Shown: positions 23,758 through 30,321 of the stretch, piece after piece | How positions within the stretch are numbered: position 1 is the stretch's first letter | How the letters are laid out: each line of letters opens with the position of its first letter | Virus record (IMG/VR): IMGVR_UViG_3300030104_004005 | Coordinates: 1 to 39,627 of that record | Direction: 5' to 3' (one strand) | Origin: a virus | Length of the DNA: 39,627 nucleotides | The notes under the pieces: model-generated | What the model was told of the DNA's origin: nothing | What the model saw: only the letters and a program-made list of their open reading frames with translations | Databases searched by the model: none | Made by a program: the position numbers and the translations under genes

Positions 23758-23795
23758 TAAAAAGCCCCGCCTTTGGCCCCACGGACGGGAACGTG
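23758..23795 (-). repeat. 38-base direct repeat, copy 1 (possible tandem terminator)
   Basis: Begins TAAAAAGCCCCGCC and ends ACGGACGGGAACGTG. It recurs at 23850-23887 with differences confined to the middle nine bases. Read on the minus strand, each unit has a GC-rich segment (with a small GCC/GGC hairpin) followed by TTTTT. These may be successive weak terminators for the minus-strand genes ending at 23913, or protein-binding sites bounding the origin. Confidence 0.6.
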
Positions 23796-23849
23796 GTCGC
23801 GAGCCTAAATCTCCTATTCCCAATGTCGAGGAAGACTTCGGCACTGGCC

Positions 23850-23887
23850 TAAAAAGCCCCGCCTTCTGGCACACGGACGGGAACGTG
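23850..23887 (-). repeat. 38-base direct repeat, copy 2
   Basis: Second copy, 92 bases from the first and 25 bases downstream (minus strand) of the stop at 23913. The conserved outer parts and variable middle suggest that both ends are under selection. Confidence 0.6.
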
Positions 23888-23912
23888 CGTTTCAGGGTTG
23901 GAGCACCCTTGC

Positions 23913-24101
23913 CTACTTCTTTTGCATCTGCAATAAATACTCTCGCCTGGACATATCGGCCTTACTCAGCCGCCCACGCTCCCGCTGGTACTGACCGCTA
24001 TCGATCTGTTTGATCGTGCCGCCATTGTCTAAATACTTTTGCAGCGCATCGGCTGTGCGCTCACGTTCTTTTTCTTTGGTGTTGTTATTAGAGGATCGCA
24101 T
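23913..24101 (-). CDS. Small charged hypothetical protein
   Basis: The 62-residue, very hydrophilic protein (KEKERERTADALQKYLDNGG, then QYQRERGRLSKADMSRREYL) probably forms two helices. The start overlaps the upstream stop (TAATG), so it is coupled to the zinc-ribbon gene. The DALQKYLDNGGTIKQI segment resembles short phage proteins with a small HTH-like fold, but the match is weak. It is the last gene of the minus-strand block before the repeat region. Confidence 0.6.
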   Translation of the reverse strand: MRSSNNNTKEKERERTADALQKYLDNGGTIKQIDSGQYQRERGRLSKADMSRREYLLQMQKK

Positions 24102-24283
24102 TAATGGATCACCTCAGAGCATTTAAGCTCCTCCACCTCAACGCCGCAGCACGTTGAAATAGGCCACGACAAAGTTCTCATGTTGACCATTTGGTCGCCG
24201 TAAGGCACTCGGTCAACGGACTCTTCTTGGTACACGTCACACATCTGCTTGCATCGAGGGCAGATCCAATCATCCATGTCCAT
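24101..24283 (-). CDS. Small zinc-ribbon-like protein
   Basis: I take the ATG at 24283 with GGAG upstream (MDMDDWICPRCKQMC), 60 residues. The longer frame to 24391 overlaps another gene. The Cys pattern CPRCKQMC near the N terminus, then CCG and a last Cys near the end (ELKC), fits a metal-binding ribbon. Such mini-proteins are common in phage accessory regions and have no fixed role. It overlaps the upstream gene by 14 bases. Confidence 0.65.
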   Translation of the reverse strand: MDMDDWICPRCKQMCDVYQEESVDRVPYGDQMVNMRTLSWPISTCCGVEVEELKCSEVIH

Positions 24284-24443
24284 CGCAAACACTCCTGATC
24301 TGTAGATAATCGTTGTGTGCGCCGTCTGCCAAACGCTCGCAGTAAGCCTTCTCGGAGGCTTTTGCGGCTTCATAGTCTGACTCGCTAACAAAAGCCCACA
24401 TGGCTACCGCAAGTAACGCCAAGCTGATATTCGTAAAACGCAT
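24270..24443 (-). CDS. Small protein with N-terminal signal or membrane segment
   Basis: The 57-residue product starts at 24443 after GGAGCTAGGAA (MRFTNISLALLAVAMWAFVS). A hydrophobic stretch (residues 6-19) is followed by a hydrophilic segment with two Cys (YCERLADG...SVCDGHG) that could form a disulfide. The features fit a secreted or inner-membrane-anchored periplasmic mini-protein. It overlaps the zinc-ribbon gene by 14 bases in another frame. No family recognised. Confidence 0.62.
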   Translation of the reverse strand: MRFTNISLALLAVAMWAFVSESDYEAAKASEKAYCERLADGAHNDYLQIRSVCDGHG

Positions 24444-24679
24444 TTCCTAGCTCCTTCATTGCTTATCGGTGCCTCTAGAATGGTGTCATTACATCTTTTT
24501 GTTGTAAATGTTTGCAGTGGTTGACCATATTGGTGAGTGGTGGTTCGTAAGGGGGAAAGAACCCACGCTTCATATGGCCTGTTTCTCGGCTGGGGAAAAA
24601 GTCGAGGCTCTCAAAAACTCGACAAATAAAACCAGCACAAACTGACGCCACTGCTCGCCTGTTTAGGAGGTCTCTCCCC
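24444..24679 (-). other. Intergenic stretch with possible 32-codon ORF
   Basis: Besides the terminator at 24596-24623, the only other coding hint is a minus-strand frame at 24475-24573 (32 codons, beginning MKRGFFPPYEPP, weak AGG site). It is too short to call a gene with confidence. The rest probably holds the promoter for the three small genes that follow, but no clear -35/-10 pair stands out. Confidence 0.35.
24596..24623 (-). terminator. Rho-independent terminator after the coiled-coil gene
   Basis: On the minus strand, GTCGAG (24623-24618) pairs with CTCGAC (24606-24601), and five T residues follow (24600-24596). It lies about 60 bases past the stop of the gene at 24680 and separates it from the small-gene group ending at 23913. 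Confidence 0.72.
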
Positions 24680-25225
24680 CTACTTTCGCATTGTGAAAGT
24701 GACTTTCACTTCTTTAGTGTTTTCTTCTATCGCACCGCTATCAAAAGTATGAAGAAGGTTATTTGGCATGTATTCGAGCCATTTCCTAAAAGTGGAGCCT
24801 TCTAGGAAGCTCATGCTGGACGGGGCCGGTAGGACGGTCTGAAAAACTTCCAGATGTCCTCTTTCCACAAACGAAAATGCTTCGTTTTGATCGGTGGTCA
24901 ACGGAAAAGGTGAGGCGTAATCCATTACAGATATTCGGTCTTGGAACACACCGATTAGGTAATCCATATCGTTGAGAGTTAGGTCAGCAGACAAGTCAGA
25001 CACATCCGCACAGGTGAACTTCATCGCCTTATACCTTTCTAACTGTTCGTTCTGCCGCTTATAGGTGTTTTCTCTGTCGAAGGCAGCAATCGTCAATTGT
25101 TGTACTTCGTTTTTACTGCGTATGTCTTTCTCGTACTTATCTTCCAAAGCCGCAAGTTCCTTAGCGAGCGATTTGTTGATTTCAGTTAACTTTTCAATCT
25201 TTTTATTTTTAGTTTCGTATGTCAA
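24680..25225 (-). CDS. Coiled-coil protein of unknown function (TTG start)
   Basis: TTG at 25225 follows AGGAG with a normal spacing. The 181-residue product has a long N-terminal coiled coil (residues 5-65: KIEKLTEINKSLAKELAALEDKYEKDIRS). An acidic globular domain follows (DVSDLSADLTLNDMDYLIGVFQDR, then FVERGHLEVFQTVLP). No family recognised. It follows the primase gene after 108 bases holding two imperfect repressor-type half dyads, and it has its own terminator, so it may form a separate transcript. Confidence 0.62.
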   Translation of the reverse strand: MTYETKNKKIEKLTEINKSLAKELAALEDKYEKDIRSKNEVQQLTIAAFDRENTYKRQNEQLERYKAMKFTCADVSDLSADLTLNDMDYLIGVFQDRISVMDYASPFPLTTDQNEAFSFVERGHLEVFQTVLPAPSSMSFLEGSTFRKWLEYMPNNLLHTFDSGAIEENTKEVKVTFTMRK

Positions 25226-25333
25226 AACAGTCTCCTAGTAACACTTACTACACTACGAGGCAATACAGCCGTGAGCTAAAATTATCAACATGAAGTTACA
25301 AAATCAACTGTTAAATGACAAAGTTTAAATTGT
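25226..25333 (-). promoter_or_regulatory. Putative regulatory gap upstream of the coiled-coil gene
   Basis: This AT-rich stretch contains TCAAC-ATGAA-GTTAC (25285-25299) and TCAAC-TGTTA-AATGA (25304-25318). Each keeps one full arm and a degraded second arm of the TCAAC-N5-GTTGA dyad. A promoter controlled weakly by the phage repressor is possible. There is no open frame. Confidence 0.35.
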
Positions 25334-27604
25334 TTAAAAAGGCACATCTTCATCGCTCACCCAGTTAGCTGGGTCTAGCGGGTCAGGCCGATCATCCTCA
25401 GTCCAGCGGACATCGATGCCGAGGTATTCTTGGAAACGACTGCGTGCCTCCTTCAAGGTTTTGAGCCTCACCGCCCTAAATCGCGTACCGGCAGATCGCT
25501 TATGAACCTCTTCCTCATACGCGCCAGCAGACCGCAGAGCCTTCCAAAAACTGTTTTCTTTGATCACGCTCTCATAGCGTCCTCGCACACTGGAAGCGTA
25601 GATCGCGTAAAGCTGTGTCTTGCTCACCTCCTCCCCAAACTGGAGAGACTCGCCAGCAATTTTATGTTCGCGGAACTCTGCATTTTGCAGACTAGCGAGC
25701 AGCCATGAGTCCACACCGTTGAGGTTCTCAAGCTTCTGTTCATCCAGAGCGTCGGTCTGCGGAGCCTTGCGGACGTTGACCGTGGTCAAGTCAAAATGCT
25801 TCAGGTAGTACAGCAGAGCGCCACCGCCGCCGTTGTGAAACCAAGAATCTAAAGACTCAAAATACCTACTGTCCTCTTTGCGGCTGGCACTGATGTCGAA
25901 CACAGCGAACCGCCGCTCGTCCAGCGTAGCTGGCACAACGAAGTCATCATTACTGGTGAACACAATCCGCGTGTAGTTGGGTGCCATGTAACCGTCCACG
26001 CCTTTCTTTTCGACAAATATCTGGCTGGCAGTCAGTAGGTCTTTTAATGCCGACTCTGCGGCCTTGGCACCGGCCCAGTACGCCTCTTCTCCGCAAAGCA
26101 GTAACGTCTCTTGCAGGTGTTTGTTGAAGTTGCCAGTTATGTGCTCGGCCTTGCTCGCACTGGTGAAGTGGCTTTTGACAAGCCAGCCCAGCAGTTCGGC
26201 AAATTTGGTCTTACCCGTACCCTTCAACCCTCTAAGCACTAAACCAATACCGATCTTAATTTGCGGTTGCTGAACCATCTGAGCGCACCACGCGATAATC
26301 CAGTTGGCGTTTGCAACGTTACCGTCCGCGATTACGTCCGTAATGAAGTCAATCCACGGCTGCACATCTCCCTGCACTGGCTCAACTGACCAACCGCGCC
26401 ACAGGTTATACTGATTGATTGATTCACCGTCTGGGCTGAACGCTAAACCGGCTGGGTATGTCTTTCGTTCTTCATGCTCTAGCCACATATCGACCAGATT
26501 CACCAACCTGGGCGTCTTGCCCTCATAACTCATAACCCGTTGATTTTGAAACTCTTTTCTAACGTCTTCTAAGCCGTACAGGACGGTTCGGTCTTGGAAT
26601 ATGTCATCGCGCACCACCCTCGCGTGGCCTTCAACTAGCACCAACGACCAGTTCTGTAGCATATGCGGTAAAACTCCCTCGACCTTTTCCCGCATGACCT
26701 CTTCGGCTTCTTCTTGCTTGGCTAAGGACGCCACATAGGCCAGCGTCACCGGCACCTTGCCTTGACTGTCGAAGCTCTCCCAACGCTTTTCGCATTCACC
26801 GTCTTTAAACTTCTCGCCTTCGGCAGACCACTCTGCCCAAAGCTGCAAACCTTCGTCACCACCGTCGAACTGGTGGTGCAGCGCCATGCCTATGCGGAAC
26901 CAGTGATCGTGGTCTATGTCGGGATCTACTTTTGCAAGCATCTCGGTCACGTCCCCGCTTTCTGCCTCAAACTTAGGACGTAGCGCGAGTAGCTCGTCAT
27001 ATTCGTTTAAATTGCCGTCTAACCCCTTTCGGCTTTCCTGCCATCCCGCCTCGCGTGCTTTACGCTCAAAGAAATCTATGAACTTACGGGCCATGTCTTC
27101 GGTCAGTTCTGGTAAATCTTGGTGATCGACACTGTCTAGCGATGCGTAGGATTTCAACCATCGGTAGGGTTTGTTCGTGTCTGGATGGATTCCAAAAGCA
27201 ACGAATTGCTGACCGTCAGCTAGCACCTCTACTGCGTGTTTGTTGCCTTCTTGACACTCAAACTCAGCCGACTTGATCTTTTTACGCGGGTTTCCACGAT
27301 ACGCGAACAGCATCTTGGGTTGGTTACCAATCCGGGCAGCGGCGATACCGACGTTCTCTTCCAGCCACGCAGCCAGCTTCTTTACCATGCTGACGTTTCG
27401 GCAATCGACATCCACGGCAATCGTGTTTTTGCACAGCACACCGATTCCGCTCTCAGGGTATTTTTTCGCCCAACAGGCTAAGTCATCGTGCGTAGCCTCA
27501 GCGTTTTGCCAATCATCGATGCACGGGAACTTCTTTCCGCGATGAATAGGTATGACTTTATATCCACGGTCAATCAACCGCGCTCCAATTTCTGTGAGCA
27601 TCAC
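25334..27604 (-). CDS. Primase-helicase (Prim-Pol + PriCT + SF3/DUF5906 ATPase)
   Basis: This 756-residue replication initiator-type enzyme has three parts. The N-terminal archaeo-eukaryotic primase domain (about 1-200) has the metal motif DVD (65-67) and a later catalytic His in FGIHPD (H140). A PriCT-like domain follows (222-285: AKVDPDIDHDHWFRIGMALHHQF). The superfamily 3 helicase has Walker A GLKGTGKT (459-466), Walker B LLLCGEEA (501-508), sensor TSND (550-553) and Arg finger candidates at 564-565. It should synthesise primers and unwind DNA at the phage origin. It starts at GTG 27604 or ATG 27601, with AGGGG upstream. The ribosome site lies next to a CCTGTGCC iteron-like octamer (27609-27616). 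Confidence 0.92.
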   Translation of the reverse strand: MMLTEIGARLIDRGYKVIPIHRGKKFPCIDDWQNAEATHDDLACWAKKYPESGIGVLCKNTIAVDVDCRNVSMVKKLAAWLEENVGIAAARIGNQPKMLFAYRGNPRKKIKSAEFECQEGNKHAVEVLADGQQFVAFGIHPDTNKPYRWLKSYASLDSVDHQDLPELTEDMARKFIDFFERKAREAGWQESRKGLDGNLNEYDELLALRPKFEAESGDVTEMLAKVDPDIDHDHWFRIGMALHHQFDGGDEGLQLWAEWSAEGEKFKDGECEKRWESFDSQGKVPVTLAYVASLAKQEEAEEVMREKVEGVLPHMLQNWSLVLVEGHARVVRDDIFQDRTVLYGLEDVRKEFQNQRVMSYEGKTPRLVNLVDMWLEHEERKTYPAGLAFSPDGESINQYNLWRGWSVEPVQGDVQPWIDFITDVIADGNVANANWIIAWCAQMVQQPQIKIGIGLVLRGLKGTGKTKFAELLGWLVKSHFTSASKAEHITGNFNKHLQETLLLCGEEAYWAGAKAAESALKDLLTASQIFVEKKGVDGYMAPNYTRIVFTSNDDFVVPATLDERRFAVFDISASRKEDSRYFESLDSWFHNGGGGALLYYLKHFDLTTVNVRKAPQTDALDEQKLENLNGVDSWLLASLQNAEFREHKIAGESLQFGEEVSKTQLYAIYASSVRGRYESVIKENSFWKALRSAGAYEEEVHKRSAGTRFRAVRLKTLKEARSRFQEYLGIDVRWTEDDRPDPLDPANWVSDEDVPF

Positions 27605-27615
27605 ATCCCCTGTGC

Positions 27616-27768
27616 CTAGCTATCTAAGTTTTTTATTTTTTGGTTGCAGTAATCGACTAAGTCTCGGCAAGCGTCTGCCAGCATCTCCGAGAAAGACGCA
27701 ATGAAAAGCAAGATCGCCTCTGAAATTTTTGCAAGTATCGCCACGAAGGCGTAAACGTGGGCAAGCAT
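27616..27768 (-). CDS. Small hydrophobic/amphipathic protein
   Basis: The ATG at 27768 overlaps the TAA of the Cro-like gene (TAATG), and AAGG lies upstream. The 50-residue product is hydrophobic for its first 32 residues (MLAHVYAFVAILAKISEAILLFIASF) and charged after that (RDLVDYCNQKIKNLDS). It could be a single-span membrane protein or an amphipathic helix. The gene sits between a regulator and the primase in the same transcript. No family recognised. Confidence 0.58.
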   Translation of the reverse strand: MLAHVYAFVAILAKISEAILLFIASFSEMLADACRDLVDYCNQKIKNLDS

Positions 27769-28040
27769 TAAACCTTTTGCCATTCATGCGAAAGACTCTC
27801 TGTGTCCTTCACCAAATCAGGGCACAAGGACTGCCATTTAATCTCGCCGTTCGTCAGCAGTTCTATCTGACACGCTCGCGCCGCTGGCACAGCGCCACTC
27901 GTCCTCCACTTACTGATCGCCTGCTTCGTCACATCTAAGCGACCCGCGAGCCTGTTAAAAGAATCGTTAGCCAAAAGGTGGCAGGCGCGGTCAAGCTGTT
28001 CGACTGCTTTTCTCCTCGCGGGGTCTGTTTGATACCGCAT
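27768..28040 (-). CDS. Cro/YdaS-like DNA-binding regulator
   Basis: In this 90-residue protein, residues 28-47 form a helix-turn-helix (FNRLAGRLDVTKQAISKWRT), followed by GAVPAARACQIELLTNGEIKW and LCPDL. The order (HTH, then G.VPA..C..IE..T.G......LCPDL) is the signature of the YdaS/Cro antitoxin-type family used as Cro-like repressors. AAGGAG lies ten bases before the ATG. It is divergent from the nuclease-polymerase operon, so it can control both directions from the 113-base gap. It heads the primase transcript. Confidence 0.83.
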   Translation of the reverse strand: MRYQTDPARRKAVEQLDRACHLLANDSFNRLAGRLDVTKQAISKWRTSGAVPAARACQIELLTNGEIKWQSLCPDLVKDTESLSHEWQKV

Positions 28041-28153
28041 TTCGCAAAATCTCCTTCAGGTTGCGATTGACGGTTGACAAGATATCTGACGGTCAATAGT
28101 CTTGGCAACCATATTTACCAATTTCAACATCTTGTTTTAATTATGGAGGGTGG
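28041..28153. promoter_or_regulatory. Divergent promoter region between the Cro-like gene and the replication operon
   Basis: On the plus strand, TTGACA (28074-28079) and TAGTCT (28097-28102) with a 17-base spacer form a plausible promoter. On the minus strand, TTGGTA and TATTGA with a 17-base gap could fire leftward. The inverted pair ATTGAC (28066-28071) and GTCAAT (28092-28097), and two TGACGGT direct copies, cover both. They are likely operators for the Cro-like protein. TCAAC-ATCTT-GTTTT near 28124 is a degenerate dyad of the repressor type. Confidence 0.55.
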
Positions 28154-28726
28154 GTGCATCAGTTTGATTTAGATCTAGAACCCGCTCACGCAGAGCTTAG
28201 TGCTAGTTCCGCTCACCGCTGGATCGCTTGCCCCGCTTCCATACAAGCGAGTCGCGGGATGCCAGACACTTCTGGTCAAGCCGCAGAAGAAGGAACAGCC
28301 GCACACGCTTTGGCAGAACGGTGTTTAGTAGAGGATGTCGAGCCTCACGAATATCTGGGCCATGAATTCAACGGTTACACTGTAGGGTTAGAGATGGCGA
28401 ACCTCGTCAAAATCTACACCGACCACTGCCGAAGCCTCCCCCAAGGTTTTACTTTTGTAGAGCGTAAAGTCGATTTTAGCATGTGGGTGCCGGACGGTTG
28501 GGGAACGGCAGACTTCATAAGCATCGCCCGAAACGGTGGCGAGGCATGGGTGGTAGACCTTAAATTTGGACGCATACCCGTCAAGGCTGACAACGATCAG
28601 TTGAAATGTTACGCGCTGGGTGTGCATTTTGAGTTTGGATTCGATTCTCAAATCGACACTATTCACATGACGATAGTGCAGCCGCGACTCGGTGTCATCG
28701 ACACGCACACGATGCGATGCAAATGA
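28154..28726 (+). CDS. DUF2800 nuclease, N-terminal part (split gene)
   Basis: GTG at 28154 follows GGAGGG. This 190-residue part holds C26 in WIACPAS, the EEGTAAHALAE helix, GTADFI (D120) and VVDLKFGR (D135, K137), which is the PD-(D/E)XK nuclease core of the DUF2800/Cas4-AddB-like family. The normal family protein continues into the Cys-rich part found at 28717-29310. Here the frame ends at a TGA (28724-28726) where the next frame starts with ATG (ATGA). A one-base loss, a -1 frameshift or genuine two-subunit coding are the options. Probable role: processing DNA ends or recombination during replication. Confidence 0.8.
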   Translation: MHQFDLDLEPAHAELSASSAHRWIACPASIQASRGMPDTSGQAAEEGTAAHALAERCLVEDVEPHEYLGHEFNGYTVGLEMANLVKIYTDHCRSLPQGFTFVERKVDFSMWVPDGWGTADFISIARNGGEAWVVDLKFGRIPVKADNDQLKCYALGVHFEFGFDSQIDTIHMTIVQPRLGVIDTHTMRCK

Positions 28727-29310
28727 GTCAGATGGGCTTACTGGAGTGGGGCCGCACCGTCCTACGTCCTGCGGCAGAAGCTGCCCTTGGAGACAACCCA
28801 GAATACAACGCTGGTGAGTCTCAATGCCGATACTGCAAAGCTGCGCCAACGTGTAAACCACTGGCAAATCGGGCTTTAGACGCCCTTGACTCTGCGATTG
28901 ACGAATCTTTCACACCGCCAGAGATCAATGACCTTTCGGTAGAGCAGATCGCAAAGCTGCTACCGCAAATCCCCTTAATAAAATCGTGGTGCGAAAAAGT
29001 CGCACAGCACGCATCAATCTTGGCGCAGCAAGGCACAAAGATCGACGGCTACAAGATTGTCGAATCGAAAACAAACAGGCGCTGGAGGGACGAAGCGGAG
29101 GCTATTCGCGTCATGCAGCTATTAACAAACGAGCCGGTTTATTCGGCAAAAGTAATTTCGCCAACCCAAGCAATCACCATGCTGGGAACGAAATGCGATG
29201 ACGTAAATGCGCTCATCGTCAAACCGGCAGGGAAGCCGACACTGGTGCCAGAGTCCGACAAGCGGACGGCAATCGGTAAACCGGCAGATCTGCTAGATAA
29301 ATTGGACTAA
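28717..29310 (+). CDS. DUF2800 nuclease, C-terminal Fe-S part (split gene)
   Basis: The frame is open from ATG 28717 or 28723 to 29310. It starts MSQMGLLEWGRTVLRP, the point where intact relatives continue without a break. C37, C40 and C46 (CRYCKAAPTCKPL) would complete, with C26 of the first part, the four-Cys iron-sulphur cluster of Cas4/AddB-type nucleases. A helical C-terminal region follows (VEQIAKLLPQIPLIKSWCEKV...), then a Lys/Pro tail (KPAGKPTLVPESDKR). Since both parts supply cluster ligands, they must be joined or associate for normal activity. Confidence 0.78.
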   Translation: MQMSQMGLLEWGRTVLRPAAEAALGDNPEYNAGESQCRYCKAAPTCKPLANRALDALDSAIDESFTPPEINDLSVEQIAKLLPQIPLIKSWCEKVAQHASILAQQGTKIDGYKIVESKTNRRWRDEAEAIRVMQLLTNEPVYSAKVISPTQAITMLGTKCDDVNALIVKPAGKPTLVPESDKRTAIGKPADLLDKLD

Positions 29311-29323
29311 ATAGGTAATAGGT

Positions 29324-29884
29324 ATGGATAAGACCATCGTCTTAAAGAATGTGCGTTTGTCGTTTGCTGACATTTGGGCAGCAAAAGCTTTTAACCCAGG
29401 TTCACAACCCAAATACAGTTGCAACTTTTTGCTCGATAAAGAAACGCACGCTGATCAAATCAAGGCTATGCAGAAAAAGATTTCTGACTTGGAGACGGAT
29501 TTCTTCAACGGCAAGCCCCCAAAAGGCATCAAAAAATGTCTTGGTGACGGCGAAGAAAAAGCTTACGAAGGCTATGAAGGCCAGATGTTTGTAAGCGCCA
29601 GTAGCGTCAGACGGCCTGAGATAATTGATCGCGACAAAAGCGAATTGGTTGAGTTAGACGAAAAGCCCTACTCAGGTTGCTACGTCAACGCCGTTATCGG
29701 TCTTTGGGTGCAGGACAACCAGTACGGCAAGCGTGTAAATGCAAATTTAGATCTGATCCAGTTCGTAAAAGACGGTGAGCGGTTTGGAGGTGGCGGCGGC
29801 AGCAAAGCCGACCTGTTGGATGACATCGAAGACGAAACCGCTGCGGACGTTGAGGCAGAAACCGAGGATGAGTTCTTTAAGTGA
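29324..29884 (+). CDS. DUF2815 single-stranded DNA-binding protein
   Basis: The 186-residue protein starts MDKTIVLKNVRLSFADIWAAK, the family signature. A beta-rich, OB-like body follows, with PKYSCNFLLDK, GYEGQMFVSASS and SGCYVNAVIGLW. The last 30 residues are Gly-rich, then strongly acidic (DDIEDETAADVEAETEDEFF). An acidic tail ending in Phe residues is how SSB proteins recruit partners. It lies between the DUF2800 nuclease and PolA genes, the usual neighbours of this family in phage replication modules. The stop overlaps the polymerase GTG start. Confidence 0.88.
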   Translation: MDKTIVLKNVRLSFADIWAAKAFNPGSQPKYSCNFLLDKETHADQIKAMQKKISDLETDFFNGKPPKGIKKCLGDGEEKAYEGYEGQMFVSASSVRRPEIIDRDKSELVELDEKPYSGCYVNAVIGLWVQDNQYGKRVNANLDLIQFVKDGERFGGGGGSKADLLDDIEDETAADVEAETEDEFFK

Positions 29885-30321
29885 TCATCTCTCTCGACTT
29901 CGAGACCTACAGCGAAATCGACCTCCGCTCGGCGGGAGCCTACGCTTACGCAGATCACCCCAGTACGGAAGTGATTTGCTTGGCGTGGGCGCTCAACGAG
30001 GAGCCTCCAGAGCTTTGGCGTTGGGGAGACTTACCTCCCGTAGAGCTATTTCACCACATTGAGCAAGGCGCACAAATCTGGGCGTGGAACAGCTTTTTTG
30101 AGATGTGCGTTTGGAATCTTGTTTTAGATTGGCCTCGCATCCCGTTTGAGCAATGGAACGACACCGCAGCCCTCGCCTCTGTACAAGCTTACCCCCGTGC
30201 GCTGGCGAACTGCGGCACGTTTCTGGGTCTGGAAGGAGACCAAGCGAAAGACAAGCGAGGCAAGTTGTTGATCCAACGCCTGTGCAAGCCGCAAAAGGTA
30301 AGGACGAAGCGTGCGAAATAG
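29881..30321 (+). CDS. DNA polymerase A, N-terminal exonuclease part (split gene)
   Basis: The GTG at 29881 overlaps the upstream TGA (GTGA). The 146-residue part contains Exo I (SLDFETYSEIDL) and Exo II (WAWNSFFEMCVWNLVL), then DTAALASVQAYPRALANC, and closes with GKLLIQRLCKPQKVRTKRAK and TAG. Exo III lies in the next frame. The 3'-5' exonuclease domain is thus cut between motifs II and III. The last sense codon is AAA followed by TAG. A +1 frameshift at this point would join the two frames; an insertion error or a natural break are alternatives. Confidence 0.8.
   Translation: MIISLDFETYSEIDLRSAGAYAYADHPSTEVICLAWALNEEPPELWRWGDLPPVELFHHIEQGAQIWAWNSFFEMCVWNLVLDWPRIPFEQWNDTAALASVQAYPRALANCGTFLGLEGDQAKDKRGKLLIQRLCKPQKVRTKRAK

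Larger units (their letters stand above)
23225..23763. other. Candidate replication origin: repeat array with AT-rich tract
   Basis: No gene fits here. The 8-base motif GGCAC(A/G)GG occurs 16 times. Eight copies are forward (23225, 23233, 23244, 23309, 23318, 23327, 23491, 23589) and eight are inverted (23265, 23439, 23512, 23523, 23542, 23612, 23623, 23642). Two degenerate copies lie at 23377 and 23385. Some copies are spaced 8, 9 or 11 bases apart, close to one helical turn. Immediately to the right, 23681-23763 is almost pure A/T, as in a DNA unwinding element. Iterons next to an AT-rich tract are the layout of theta-type origins, and the phage encodes its own primase-helicase. The origin role is inference. 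Confidence 0.6.
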
